A DNA stretch of 64,000 nucleotides, taken from assembly GCA_035772735.1 (NCBI GenBank), contig JASDFA010000019.1, positions 66,440,001-66,504,000 on the forward strand, written 5' to 3'. A model generated the notes under the pieces. It searched no databases. It was not told where the DNA came from and saw only the letters and a program-made list of their open reading frames with translations. The position numbers were made by a program, and so were the translations under genes. Source of the stretch: Datura wrightii (taxonomy: Eukaryota; Streptophyta; Magnoliopsida; Solanales; Solanaceae). Shown here in pieces: positions 1-12,038 of this stretch (positions are counted from its first letter, which is position 1; the number at the start of each line of letters is the position of its first letter).

Positions 1-1196
1 GAATAAGGTCCCGTGAATCGGCCAAGGGTCATAAATACATAAATCATGAAATCCATGCATATTTGTAAAACATGTATATACTTGATATTCATAAATCCAT
101 GATGAGTACTTTAGAGAAATCATATCATAAATCATGAATCATAGTTTAGGGCTTAAGAAGATCAAGATCATAATGGGACCATAACTTGACTTTTCTTGAA
201 GCATACAGAATTGGGAATAATTTAATTAGAAGTTGAATCTATAAAATAATAATAAAAATAATTATAAAATATGTCCATAGATCATAAAACTTGATTTGAT
301 ACATAAAGGGAATTGACCCATAGATAGATCATAGAGAATTTCACAAGAATTGGAATAAGCCCATAAGATCATGAAACGTAAATCTAGGATTAGAATTCAT
401 GGAATTGAGAAGAGTTTAGAGCATGATAATAAAAGGAACTATCATTCACAGACTCACATATCCGGGTAAATCTGATTCACACTCCCACTTGAAAGCCCAA
501 AGGAAATTGCATAGAATTTGAAGAAATTTTTCAAACTTTATCTTCAAGGAAAGGCTCTAAGTTGCATGTATGGAGTGGAGATTCTTAGAATAGGTTTAAC
601 ACCCATAAAACCCTACCAACTGAGCTTAAAACGACATAGTTTAGGAACTTAGGGCCTAGAAATGACGAAAATACCCTTAATAAAAAATCTGGAAAATCTG
701 CACTGCCAGTGACAACGACTAGTCCAACGGGTCATTACAAGCTCCCACGGGTCGTTACTTTCCTCGTTGCTTCAGCCTATTTTCCATTCCAAGACCTGCT
801 ACCATGACAGGTACCACGAGTCGTACCCAGTTCCTATGACTCGTGGAAACCATCTGTTGTCAACACTGCCCATTTTCTAGAAACCTTCCAATGGGAGCAT
901 ACCACGACTCGTGGCTCGAACTAACGAGTCATTCCATGACTCGTGATTGGCTCCATGATCATGAACAACCTCAAAATGACTCCCTTTCAATGACCCATTA
1001 TACCAACCAATAAGTCGTCCTTAGACCAACTATCACAGAACTCCTCACAGCAGATTCTAACGACGACTGCTTCTCACGACTTGTCAGACCTACCAATGAC
1101 TCGTACAAAAAGTAGTTCTGAGGTAAATTCCTGATTTCTCTACTACTTTTCATTTTAAATCTCGAGTCTAGTCTTAAGCACTTTTGGGGTATATCA
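1..1196 (-). mobile_element. Element I: partial 3' LTR (Ty3/gypsy chromovirus)
   Basis: On the minus strand this LTR begins TGATATACCCC at 1196, immediately after a polypurine tract. The same sequence recurs at about 6180-7090 in the same orientation, which shows that it is a repeat. The part from about 715 to 1110 is the U3 zone and is crowded with ACGACTCGT/CACGAGTCGT-type motifs. A core shared with all other chromovirus LTRs here (AAACGACATAGTTTAGG) lies near 630. The rest of the LTR lies outside the window to the left. Confidence 0.85.
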
Positions 1197-1213
1197 ATAT
1201 CTCCCCCTTGGGA
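1197..1213 (-). other. Element I polypurine tract
   Basis: The minus strand reads CCCAAGGGGGAGATAT next to the LTR terminus. This is the plus-strand primer site for reverse transcription. The same string sits at the matching place in Element III and, slightly changed, in II, IV and V. Confidence 0.8.
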
Positions 1214-1439
1214 ATATTCGTCCTCGAGTGTGGGAAAACATACTGAAAAGCTGGGAAATGCAACCACTATGCCAAATACAGAACGTTTAAGCTGAAAATT
1301 GATGGAGTAACTAACTCTGCACTAGAATGTATGATTGAATTGAATTCATAAATCATACATACATACATTGACATGAAGGAAACTGCGGCAACGTGAACTG
1401 AACATGAAACTGAATAGAATACTATGGAGGAAACTGATA

Positions 1440-4400
1440 CCTCAAGATGGAATTGAGCCGGAAAGGAATAGATGCAGGTATCTAGCCATCATATCTGCTT
1501 CAACTTCCCACGTAGCCCCCTCAACGTGCTGGTTCCTCCACAACACCTTCACTGAAGCTACTTCTTTGTTTCTTAGCTTTCGAACCTAAAGATCAAGTAT
1601 TTCCACTGGAACCTCCTCATAGCTAAGTCTATCCTTCACAGCTACACTCTCCACTAGGACAACTAGAGCTAGATCACCCAAAAACTTGTTCAAGAGCGAT
1701 ACATGGAAAATTGGTTGAACTAAAGCTAATTCTAAGGGAAACTCCAACTCATAGGCCACCTTGCCAACACGTCTCACAATTTGATCTGGACCAATGTTAT
1801 GGGGATTGAGTTTCCCTTTCATTCTGAACCTCATCACTCCCTTCATGGGAGATACCGTCCGAAACACCCAATCAGCAACTCCAAACTCAAGCTCCCTCCT
1901 CCTCACATCTGTAAAGGACTTTTGGCGATTTTGAGCTATTTTCAGCCTGTCCCTTATAAACTAAACTTTCTCCATGGCCTTGTGGACTGAATCTGGTCCT
2001 ATGAATGCACCTTCACTGACTTCGAACCAACCAATAGGTGATCTATATCTTCGCCTATAGAAAGTCTCAAACGGAGCCATCTGAATGCTGGAATAGTAGT
2101 TGTTGTTATAGGCAAACTCAATGAGAGGTAAATGATCTTCCCAACTACCCTTGAAATCAATCACACACAATCTCAAAATATCCTGCAGAGTTTGAATGGT
2201 CTGCTCCGTCTGACCATTTGGCAGGTAAAATGTTGTGCTAAGTTTAACTTGGGTATCGAGTCCCTTTCTGAAATGATCTCCAAAACTGGGAGGTAAACAG
2301 AGTACCTCTATTTGATATGATGGACAAGGGAACTCAATTCAACCAAACTAACTCCTGAATGTACAACTTAGCATAATCTTCCGCTGAATTGGTAGTTTTT
2401 ACTGGTAGAAAATGAGCAACTTTAGTCAACCTACCCACAACCACCCAAATAGAGTCATATTGTTGACGTGTATGAGGCAACCCCATAATGAAGTCCATAT
2501 TGATTTTATCCCACTCCCAAGTAGCGATACCAATGTCCTAGAGCACACCTCCTGGTCTCTAATGCTCAACCTTCACCTGTTGACAATTCGAACACTTAGC
2601 CACAAACTCTGCTATGTCCTTTTTCATTCCACTCCACCAATAGACTTACCGTAGGTCACGGTACATCTTGAAGGCACCTAGATGGATAGAATATATGGAA
2701 CCAGAGCTTCATGAAATATCCACTCCCTCAAGTCACCAGCATCTGGTACACACAAATGACCCGGATATCAGAGCACACCATCTCCCCCTTGGGAGAAGAT
2801 CTCGGCCTTTTAATTCTGAACCGCTTCCTTCAACTTCACCAAAATAGGAACCTCATCCTGCCTATCCTCAACATCAGTCACTAAAGATGATTCTGATCTA
2901 TTCTGAACAATGACACCACCATTTTTCAAGTCAACCAGACAAACTCCTAGTCGTGCAAGTCGGTGCACATCCTTCACTAACTCTTTCCTTTCCTCATCTA
3001 CATGAGATACACTCTCCATAGAAAGCTTTCTAAGAGCATCTGCCGCCACATTTACTTTACTCAGATGATAAAGGACATTCATATCATAATCTTTAAGAAA
3101 CTCCAACCACCACCTCTAACGTAGATTTAGATCTTTCTGGGTGAACACATACTTTAGGCTTTTGTGGTCCGTAAACACATCCACATGGACCCCGTACAGA
3201 TAGTGTCTCCAAATCTTCAAGGCAAATACTACCTCCACCAATTTGAGATCATGAGTCAGATAGTTCTTTTCATGGACCTTCAGCTGCCTGAAAGCATAGT
3301 ATATAACCTTACCGTGGTGCAATAACACACTACCAAGGACGATCCTCTAGGCGTCACAATGTACCACAAACCCATCGGCACCCTCAGGTAGGCTCAACAC
3401 TAGAGCTGAGGTGAGTTGAGTCTTCAACTCTTGGATGCTCTTCTCACAAGCCTCCGACCATTGAAACTTCACTTTCATCTGGGTCAATTTAGTCAACGGG
3501 GCTACGACGGATGAAAATCCCTCAATAAGTCTCCTATAATAATCAGCTAAACCCAAGAAACTCCTGATATTCCAAGGATTCACTAGTCTAGAACAATTCT
3601 TCACTTCTTCTATATTTTGAGAGTCCACTTGTACACCTTCACTTGACACCACATTACCCAAAAATGCCACCGAGTTCAACCAGAACTCACATTTGCTGAA
3701 TTTAGCATATAACAGCAATCCTTAAGAGTCGTAGCACCACCCTCAAATGAGCGGCATGCTCCTCCTCACTCTGAGAGTATATGAGAATATCATCTATGAA
3801 CACAATCACGAACTTATCCAAATATGCCTTAAACACCATGTTCATCAAATCCATAAAAACTGCAAGAGCATTCGTTAGTCCAAAAGACATGACTACAAAC
3901 TCATAGTGACCATACAGAGTCCTGAAGGTTGTCTTTGGGATGTCACTCTCCCAAACCCTGAGATGATAGTACCCTGATTTGAGGTTTATCTTCAAAAAGC
4001 ACTTGGTACCCTGAAGCTGGTCAAAAATATCATCAATCCCGGGGAGAGGATACCTGTTCTTGATGGTGACCTTGTTCAATTGTGATAATCAATACACATC
4101 TGAAGGGAACCATCCTTCTTTTGGATAAAGAGAACTGGTGCACCCCATGGTGATTTGCTTGGTCTAATGAAACCCTTGTCTAGAAGGTCCTTCAACTGCT
4201 CCTTCAACTCCTCTAGCTCAGCTGGAGCCATTCTGTAAAGAGGGATAGATATAGGCTGTGTGTCGGGAAGGAGATCAATACCAAAATTAATCTCCTACTT
4301 GAGAGGAATTTCCGATAAATCATCAGGGAACACTTCTATATATTCACACACTACCCGGAACTGACTGGATAGATGGGGTTTCGGACGTAGCATCCTTAAC

Positions 4401-4840
4401 CCTAATTAGATGGTACACACAATCCTTAGAAATAATCTTTCTAGCCTTAAGGTAGAAAACGAAATGACATACAGGAATAGCTGAACTACCCTCCCACCTT
4501 AGGACTGGATCACCCCGAAATCGGAACTCTACCGTCCAGGTTTCTACAATTTACTGAGGCATAACATGCATGTAGTCAATCCATGCCGAAGATAACATCA
4601 AAATCTGTCATGGATAGTTCTACCAAATCTATTGAAGTGATTTTCTGAAGGACTATGGCAGGGAAATTTCTATATACCCAATGAGCTATAACTGATTCAC
4701 CGACTAAAGTAGAGACTTAGAAGGTTTCTGATAGGATTTCGAGATTGACTCTGAAACTACTAGAAACATAGGGCGTCATAAAAGATAAAGTAGCCCCTGG
4801 ATCTAACAATGCACATACATCAAGGTGGAATACTTTTAAT
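1440..4840 (-). pseudogene. Element I pol remnant (PR-RT-RNase H-IN-chromodomain), gag missing
   Basis: Read right to left, the domains of a chromovirus polyprotein appear in canonical order: aspartic protease about 4830-4270, reverse transcriptase about 4240-3640, RNase H about 3420-2810, integrase about 2800-1930, then a GPY/F segment and chromodomain about 1910-1440. The protease keeps LLDPGATLSF and the polymerase box FIDDILIYS is intact. The integrase keeps MDFI, but its second acidic box reads SNRGT where relatives have SDRGT. The GPY motif reads GPD. Stops and frameshifts separate the blocks, so this is a pseudogene. Gag is absent: at about 4840 the protease joins directly to LTR sequence of the Element II family. 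Integrase before chromodomain and an RNase H of the DHKSL type fit the Tekay/Del branch; the branch name is an inference from overall similarity. Confidence 0.85.
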
Positions 4841-4841
4841 A

Positions 4842-5184
4842 TACCTTGAGAATTTCTTGAGAAATCTGAGGAGAACTGAAACCCCTGTTCTTGCTATGCG
4901 AGAACTGTCTGAGTTTCTATGTATTGAACTTGAGAGAATGAGAGGAATGTGTAAACAACGTCGACTAACTCCCTAAATTCTATGATTTCTAACCCAAAAA
5001 CAATGTAGTGTAGGCATTAAAATAATGAAAAGTTACAAAAATTCCCTTGCGAGAAAGTTCAAAAAACTGCCCGTTAGGATCCAATAGGTCACACAACAAG
5101 TCGTTGGTCGATACTGCGACTCGTTGGGACTAGTCGTTGGTCCTGGGAAAAAAAACTTACCTTACTGGAATCAGGCAACGGGAG
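4842..5184 (-). repeat. Fragment of Element II-family LTR (U3 part)
   Basis: Aligns by eye with 41030-41370 of the Element II 5' LTR, for example GAACTTGAGAGAATGAGAGG and ACTCCCTAAATTC in both. It ends at GGGAG (5180-5184), where an LTR of the Element I family begins. Its left junction to the Element I protease falls at a short shared ATACC stretch, which suggests illegitimate joining. It is the left piece of the damaged 3' LTR of Element II. Confidence 0.75.
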
Positions 5185-7092
5185 TGTCAGGACCCGAACA
5201 TAGGCTTGGATCGAGACACAGGACAAAGAACCCCGAGAGGATCTAAGTCGACCCATGTCATGAACATGATATCTAAAATCACCATACATAAGAGAAAGTA
5301 TAACATATATAATAAAGTGAAAGTATGAAAATATCATAACATCTGAATACATAACACAAGACTGGAACTAAATACATGCGATATCTGAAAACCCTCTACT
5401 ACTAAGAGTTGATGGGATAAGACCCCAACTAACTCACTATAGTTTGAAACTAAAAATACTCAATACAACTGATAAAGGGCCCTCGGAAGATGAGGATTCA
5501 CCCACTGAGATTGGAAGATGCTAATTCTCAAGGTCTGGCTACTGGCGGGTATGAGCCTGAATATCCGAGCCTGTATTATAAAATGATACAGCATAGAGTA
5601 TGTGGTCAGTACTTGTAATGTACTGACTATGCAAGGTAAGTAAAATAGATAGTTAAAATACATAAGAGTTCATAAGAGTGGGACAACATGATCATAAATT
5701 TAATATCATAATGTAAACATAAAGGGCTCAAGGTTTTCATAACATTTGTAAACCAGTCATAATCATAAAAGAAAGCTTTATTAAGCATAACTCTAGATAA
5801 AGTAACATAAATATAATCATGCATAAATAATGAGAAACAATGGGAGGACTTGTCTTAACCAACACCATCATGATAGAACTTTACATGATGCCCCACTATT
5901 TCGTCCAAGTGGTCAGGACCGTCCCCAGCTGGTAAGGCAGGGGGACGTGCATGCATGGTGATATCACAAGGATCCAATAATAAATATATATACACCTACT
6001 ATAGCACGTAGTTCTGAGACCATAGGGTTTACCTAAATGTCGGGTCTACTCGGTGCTAGACATTGCTCCCAAAAATATGCACATGAGGGCTGATATCGTA
6101 ATCATAAAATCATTCATGAAGTTCATAGAAAAATAAATAATAATATGATGGATACCACTTGAAATACATGATTAGCCATGAATAAGGGTCTGTGAATCGC
6201 CAAGAGTCATAAATCCATAAATGATGAAATCCATGCATACTTGTAAAACATGTATATACTTGATATTCATAAATCCATGATGAGTACTTGAGAAAAATCA
6301 TATCATAAATCATAAATCATAATTTAGGGCAGAAGAAGATCAAGATCATAAATGGACCATAACTTGACTTTTCATGAAGCATACAAAATTGGACATAATT
6401 TAATTAGAAGTTGAAACTATAAATTAATAATCAAAATAATTATAAAATCTGTCCATGGATCATAAAACATGATTTGATACATAAAAGGACTTGTCCCATA
6501 GATAGATCATAGAGAATTTCACAAGAATTGGAATAAACCCCATAAGATCATGAAACTTAAATCTAGGATTGCAATTCATGGAATTGAGAAGAGTTTAGAG
6601 CATAAGAATAAAAGGAACTCTCATTCATAGCCTCACATACCTGGGTAAATCTGATTCACACTCTCACTTGAAAGCGCCAAGGAAATTTGAGTGAATTTGA
6701 AGAAATTTTTCAAACTTGATCTTCAAGGAAAGGCTCTAAGTTGCATGTATGGAGTGGAGATTCTTAGAATAGGTTTAACACCCTTAAAACCCTACTAACT
6801 GAACTTAAAATGACATAGTTTAGGACCTTAGGGCCTAGGAATGATGAAAATACCCTTAATGAAAAATCTGGAAAATTTGCACTGCCAGTGACAAAGACTA
6901 GTCCAACGAGTCGTTACAAGCTCCCACGGGTCGTTACTTTCCTCGTTTCTTCAGCCCATTTTCCAATCCCAGCCCTACTACCACGACAGGTACCACGAGT
7001 CATACCCAGCTCCCACGACTCGTGGAAACCATCTGTTTTCAACACTGCCCATTTTCTAGAAACCTTCCAATAGGAGCATACCACGACCCATG
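5185..7092 (-). mobile_element. Element I-family LTR inserted in the II LTR, right end lost
   Basis: Starts TGTCAGGACCCG at 5185, the terminal form seen at LTR ends of this group, and matches 1-900 over its right part. It carries the conserved R/U5 palindrome pair near 5572-5625 and a U3 motif array from about 6880. The similarity to LTR I stops near 7090, about 300 bases before the expected terminus, and Element II-family LTR sequence resumes. No internal region or partner LTR adjoins it, so it looks like a truncated solo LTR. The right boundary is uncertain by some 20 bases. Confidence 0.7.
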
Positions 7093-7490
7093 GAAAAAGA
7101 TATCCAAGGATGGAAATCACGACTTGTTGTGTGAAACAACGTTTCTCTGTTACCACTTATTGTCACTTAAAGGGATTTTTGAAAACACCTCTGAGCTTGA
7201 ACTAACGACTCACGTGTAATGACTCATCTTTGGCTCGTTGGTTCCTGGAAAGGGTCTAAGCAGGTTTCTATACTAGGGATGCAACTGGTGACAGGACAAC
7301 ATGTTAGTCCTTTAACGGGTCATCCCATATCTCATTGGTTATCGAAAGGGAACTGGCAGGATTGACAATGACTAAAAAAATGGGTCCTTACTGCTGACAA
7401 TGACTCGTTGTCTGGGTCATTCTGAGATAAAATTTTCTGGTTCTTCCTGCTATGTTTAGGTTTTGTCTAAGCGACTTTTAGGGTGTTACA
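7093..7490 (-). repeat. U3 end of Element II 3' LTR
   Basis: Aligns with 41550-41954. Both contain GAAAACACCTCT, GGGTCTAAG and the shared terminus GGGTGTTACA. On the minus strand it begins TGTAACACCC. It directly adjoins the Element II polypurine tract, so it is the outer end of the Element II 3' LTR. Confidence 0.8.
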
Positions 7491-7506
7491 ACATCTTCCC
7501 CTTTGG
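7491..7506 (-). other. Element II polypurine tract
   Basis: The minus strand reads CCAAAGGGGAAGATGT, adjacent to the LTR terminus at 7490. This matches the position of the tract in Elements I and III. Confidence 0.7.
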
Positions 7507-7719
7507 ATCATTCATCCATGAATGAAGGCTAAATAAGCTGAAAGACTGGGAAATGAGTTGAAACCCCCAACTAAAAACTATAAACTGATTTTTGAAGGAG
7601 TGACTGACTTCGAACTGATATAGGCTTACTAACTGAGGTGATTCAACTAGGGTGCATATCAAAAACATAAATAGAGTTAATGAGTATGGAACTGAATAGA
7701 GTATTGAGGAGGAATTTAA

Positions 7720-10456
7720 TACCTGATGTTGAAGCTGAATTGGAAGGGAACAAATGAGGGTACCTAGCCATCATGTCTATTTGTGCTTCCCATGTAGCTC
7801 CCTCAACTAGTTGGTTCCTCCGTAAACCCTTTACTGAAGCAACCTCCTTCATTTTTGATGGTCTAGGATCTGAACTGGAACTTATTTGTAAGAGAGGTTG
7901 TCCTTTACATTAACACTCTCTAAAGAACCTACTAAGGTCGGGTCACCGATGCACTTCTTCAGCAATGACACATGGAAGACCGGATGCACCGATGCTAACT
8001 CTGCAGGTAACTCTAACTCATATGCCACATTGCCAATGCGTTTCAAGATTTTGTAAGGTCCCACATATCTCAGGTTGAGTTTTCCTTTATTTTCAAACCT
8101 CATCACCCCTTTCATAGGTGAAATATTCAGGTAAACACAATCATCTATAGCAAATTCTAGCTCTCTACTCATCACATCTGCATATAATTTCTGTCGGCTC
8201 TATGCAATTTTCAACCTCTCTTTGATAAGTTGATCTTTTTGCATAGCCTCATGAACTGAGTCAGGCCCTATCAAACTAGCTTCACCAACCTCAAACCACC
8301 CTATAGGAGATCTACACCTCCTACCATATAATGCCTCAAACAGGGCCATCTGAATATTTGAGTGGTAGCTGTTGTTATATGCAAACTCAATGAGAGTTAG
8401 GTGATTATACCAACTACCCTTGAAATCAATCACACAAGTCCTCTACATATCTTCCAAAGTATGCATAGTCTACTTAGCTTTTCCATCTGTTTGTGGGTGG
8501 AAGCTGTGCTGAGTTTGACCTGGGTGCCAAGTCTGTTCTGAAATGACTTCTAGAAATGCGAGGTGAACTAGTACCTCTATTTGAAATGATGGACAAGGGA
8601 ACTCTGTGCGGTCTGACTAACTCCTGGATGTACAGTCTAGCACAATCCTCAGCTAAGTCTATAGTTTTAACCAACAAAAAGTGTGTTGACTTGGTCTTCC
8701 AGTCCATGACCACCCAAATTGAATCATGTTGTCGGCGAGTATGAGATAAACTTGTGATGAAGTCTATATTCACTTCCCCCCACTTTCAAGTAGGAATACT
8801 GATATCCTGAGTCGTACCGCTAGGTCTCTGATGTTCAACCTTAACCTGTTGGCAGTTCGGACACTTAGCTATAAATTCTTCAATGTCCTTCTTCATGATA
8901 TTCCACCAATAGATTTCATGTTGTCATGGTACATCTTAGTGGCACCTAGATAAATGGAATACTTGGAGCTGTGTGCTCCTTCCAGTATTCACTGTTTCAA
9001 GTTATCTACATCAGGAACACGCAATCTTGCCTGGTAATGAAGTACACCATCTCCCTTTTTGGAGAAAGTTTCTACCTCTTTTCTTAGAACTGCTACTTTA
9101 AGTTTGAGTAGTATGAGGTCTTCATCCTGCTTTGACTTAACATCTACCACCAGTGAGGATTCTGACCCACTCTGGACTACAACTCCACCCTCAGCTGAAT
9201 CAACTAACTGCACTCCCAATTAAGCTAACCTGTGGATATCTTTTGTCAGCTCCTTCCTACCCTCTTCAGCAAGAGCACGCTTCCCATATACATACTTCTT
9301 AGGGCATCAACCACCACATTGGCCTTGCTTGGGTGATATAGCACACTCATGTCATAGTCTTTCAATAATTCTAGCCACCTTCTCTGATGAAAGTTCAAGT
9401 CCTTTTGATTGAGCAGGTACTGAAGGCTCTTGCGGTTAGTGAAAACATCCATGTGAACCCCTTAGAGATAATGTATCCATATGTTTAAAGCAAATACCAC
9501 TAATGTCAATTAAAGATCATGAGTCGAATAGTTTTTCTCATGAACCTTGAGCTGCCTAGAGGTATAAGTTATCACCTTACCCCGCTGCATCAGAATGTAA
9601 TTGAGGAAAACTCATGAAGCATCAAAATAGACTATGAACCCATCTGTTCCTTCTGGCAAGGTCAAAATCGGAGTTGTAGTGAGTCGAGTCTTCAACTCTT
9701 AGAAACTCTTCTCACATGTATCTAACCACTGAAACTTCACCTTTTTTTTGAGTCAATTTGGTCAAAGGGGATGCAATGGAAAAAACCCTTCTACAGACCG
9801 TCGCTAATAACTGGCTAAACCCAAGAAACTCCTGATATCTGATGGAGAAGTAGGTCTTGGACAATCTTCTATCGCTGCTATCTTTTGAGGATCCACCTAA
9901 ATACCTCACCTGAGACCACATGACCAAGGAAAGCCACTGACTTCAACCAGAATTTGCACTTACTAAATTTAGTGAATAACTGACAGTCACTGAGAGTCTA
10001 CAACACTATCCTCAGGTGATTACCAGGATCCTCCTCATTCTTGGAGTATACCAAGATTTCATCTATGAACACAATGACGAACATATCTAGGTACGGCTTG
10101 AATACCCTATTCATCAGATTCATAAAAGTTGTAGGAACATTGGCTAGTCCAAAAGACATAACTACAAATTCGTAGTAACCATATCAAGTTCTAAAAGTTG
10201 TTTTCGGAATGTCACATTCTCTTACCCTAAGCTAGTGATATCCTGATTTGAGGTCTATCTTGGAGAAACAACTAGCTCTCCACAGTTGATTGAACAATTC
10301 TTCAATCTTGGGTACAGGATACTTGTTCTTAACTGTAACTTTGTTCAATTGAGATAGTTGATGCACATTTTCAGGGTATTGTCTTTCTTTTTCACAAATA
10401 GAATTGGGGCATCCACTCGGGAGGGACTCCGAGAAGATCTTTGGGAAAGACTTCAA
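7720..10456 (-). pseudogene. Element II pol remnant (RT-RNase H-IN-chromodomain)
   Basis: Domains in order from right to left: RT about 10456-9850, RNase H about 9700-9000, integrase about 8990-8200, GPY/F plus chromodomain about 8175-7720. The RT polymerase box near 10057-10068 reads FIDEILVYS rather than FIDD, so an Asp of the catalytic pair is Glu. The integrase box reads SIISNRGT, with Asn in place of the second catalytic Asp. The GPY motif (RYVGPY) is preserved, as is a chromodomain-like end with the NQLVEGATWE signature. Many stops and frameshifts are present. With two catalytic changes this copy cannot have supplied active enzyme in its present form. The polyprotein continues upstream in the gag-protease feature. 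Confidence 0.85.
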
Positions 10457-12033
10457 GAAATTTGCTAATAATTGAAACTAACTGAATGTTTGGGTTCTCG
10501 TAGCTGGGATCTCTGACTCTAACTAAGTGATAAGTGCAACCCTTTGAGATCATTTTCCTGGCCTTAAGGTAGGAAATAGACCGACCCATAGGCACTAAAA
10601 CACTACCCTTACATTCTAAGACTAGCTCATTAGGAAACTGAAACCTGACGACTCTAGTTCTACAGTAGACTGAGGCATAATAGGAATGTAACCAATCCAT
10701 GTAAAGAATGAGGTCGAAGTCGACTATGTATAACTCTACTAGATAGATCAACTGGATAGCTTTACTCAACAATGAGACTGGACAATTTCTATATACCTGG
10801 CTAGCTCTAACTGACTCACCAACCGGAGTAGAAAATAAGAATGGTTCTGAGAAGACTTCTAGACTGATATAAAATTGAATAGCAATGTATGGAGTAACAA
10901 ATGAAAATGTGGCTCTTGTATCTAGCAAGGAATATACATCAATGTGGAAAAGGTGCAACATACCCGTAACCACATCAGGTGAGTTCTCCTGATCCTGACG
11001 AGAAGACAATAAATAAAAATTATTTTGGTGTTGACCGCCACCAGTACCTGAAGTAGTGCTTTGTTGAGTTGGATGACTTGCTGGGCTACTGAGGTAGTAG
11101 GTTGAGTCTTCCCCCGACCTGCTGACGGACAACCTCTCAATCTGTGACCCGGTTGGCAACAATCAAAACAACCCTCCTTGCCCAAATGGCACTCCTCAGG
11201 GTGATTCTTTCCATATTTAGGGCAGGCTAGAAATGAGTGACTGTTGGAGACGTGGCTCTGGGTCTGGGAGCCTGATGCTCCACCCTTTCGATCCTTGCGG
11301 GATCGAAACGAAAGGGCACCAGCTGATAAAGGTGATGGAGATCTCTGCTGCTGTTGTGGACAACTACCATTGCCCAACCTCTGCTAGCCATACTCAAACT
11401 AGCATGTTCTTTCCCGCTTGTTCTCCCTCTCAATCTCCTTCAACTTCTCTGCCTCAATATGTTGTGCATGAATGATGAGGCTTTAGAGGTCAATATCCTT
11501 GATAAGTATCGCAATCCTACACTTCTTAAGCACCAAATTTGAAACTCCATTAACAAACTTAAGCACATGGGCCCTCGGCTCCGTAACCATCTCGGGAGCA
11601 TATCTCGACAGCCGAGTGAACTCAATTACATACTCCTCTATTGTCATATTATTCTACCTCAGGTTCATAAATTTGGCAGCCTTAGCCTCTTGACCTCCCG
11701 AGGAAAGAACCTATCAAGGAACGCAATAACAAACTCGTCCCACTCTACTGGTCCTGCTCCATTTGGCCTCCCTCCTTCCACTATTTGTACAAATCTGAGC
11801 CACCCCTTTCAACTGGTAGGCAGTCGAATCAACACTCTCTACAAAAGGGACACCCATGATTTGGGTGATCTTCTACACCTCATCAACAAACTCCTGTGGG
11901 TCCTTATAAACTTTAGACCCACGAAATGCCAGAGGGTTCATCCTTGTGAAATCCTAGACCCTAGCCGCAGCCGCAGACCCATTGGTGTTGACTGGTACCA
12001 CCTGCTGGGTGACTTGGCTGTTCACTGCCTGAG
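10392..12033 (-). pseudogene. Element II gag (C-terminal part) and protease, interrupted by Element III
   Basis: The longest open piece (11162-10392, 256 codons) spans the end of gag and the protease. A CCHC zinc knuckle, CFDCCQPGHRLRGC, is intact in the frame at 11377-10922, preceded by a second Cys/His cluster (CPKYGKNHPEEC). The protease active site reads LLDTRATFSF: the Asp is kept but the Gly of the usual D-x-G is Arg. The capsid-like gag core lies between 11430 and 12033 with several stops. Gag coding sequence stops at the target duplication CCAAC at 12034 because Element III has inserted there; the missing N-terminal end reappears at 21309-21440. Confidence 0.8.
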
Positions 12034-12038
12034 CCAAC
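12034..12038. repeat. Target site duplication of Element III (left copy)
   Basis: CCAAC immediately before the LTR terminus; it is repeated exactly at 21304-21308 after the other LTR. Five-base duplications are the rule for Ty3/gypsy integrases. Confidence 0.85.
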
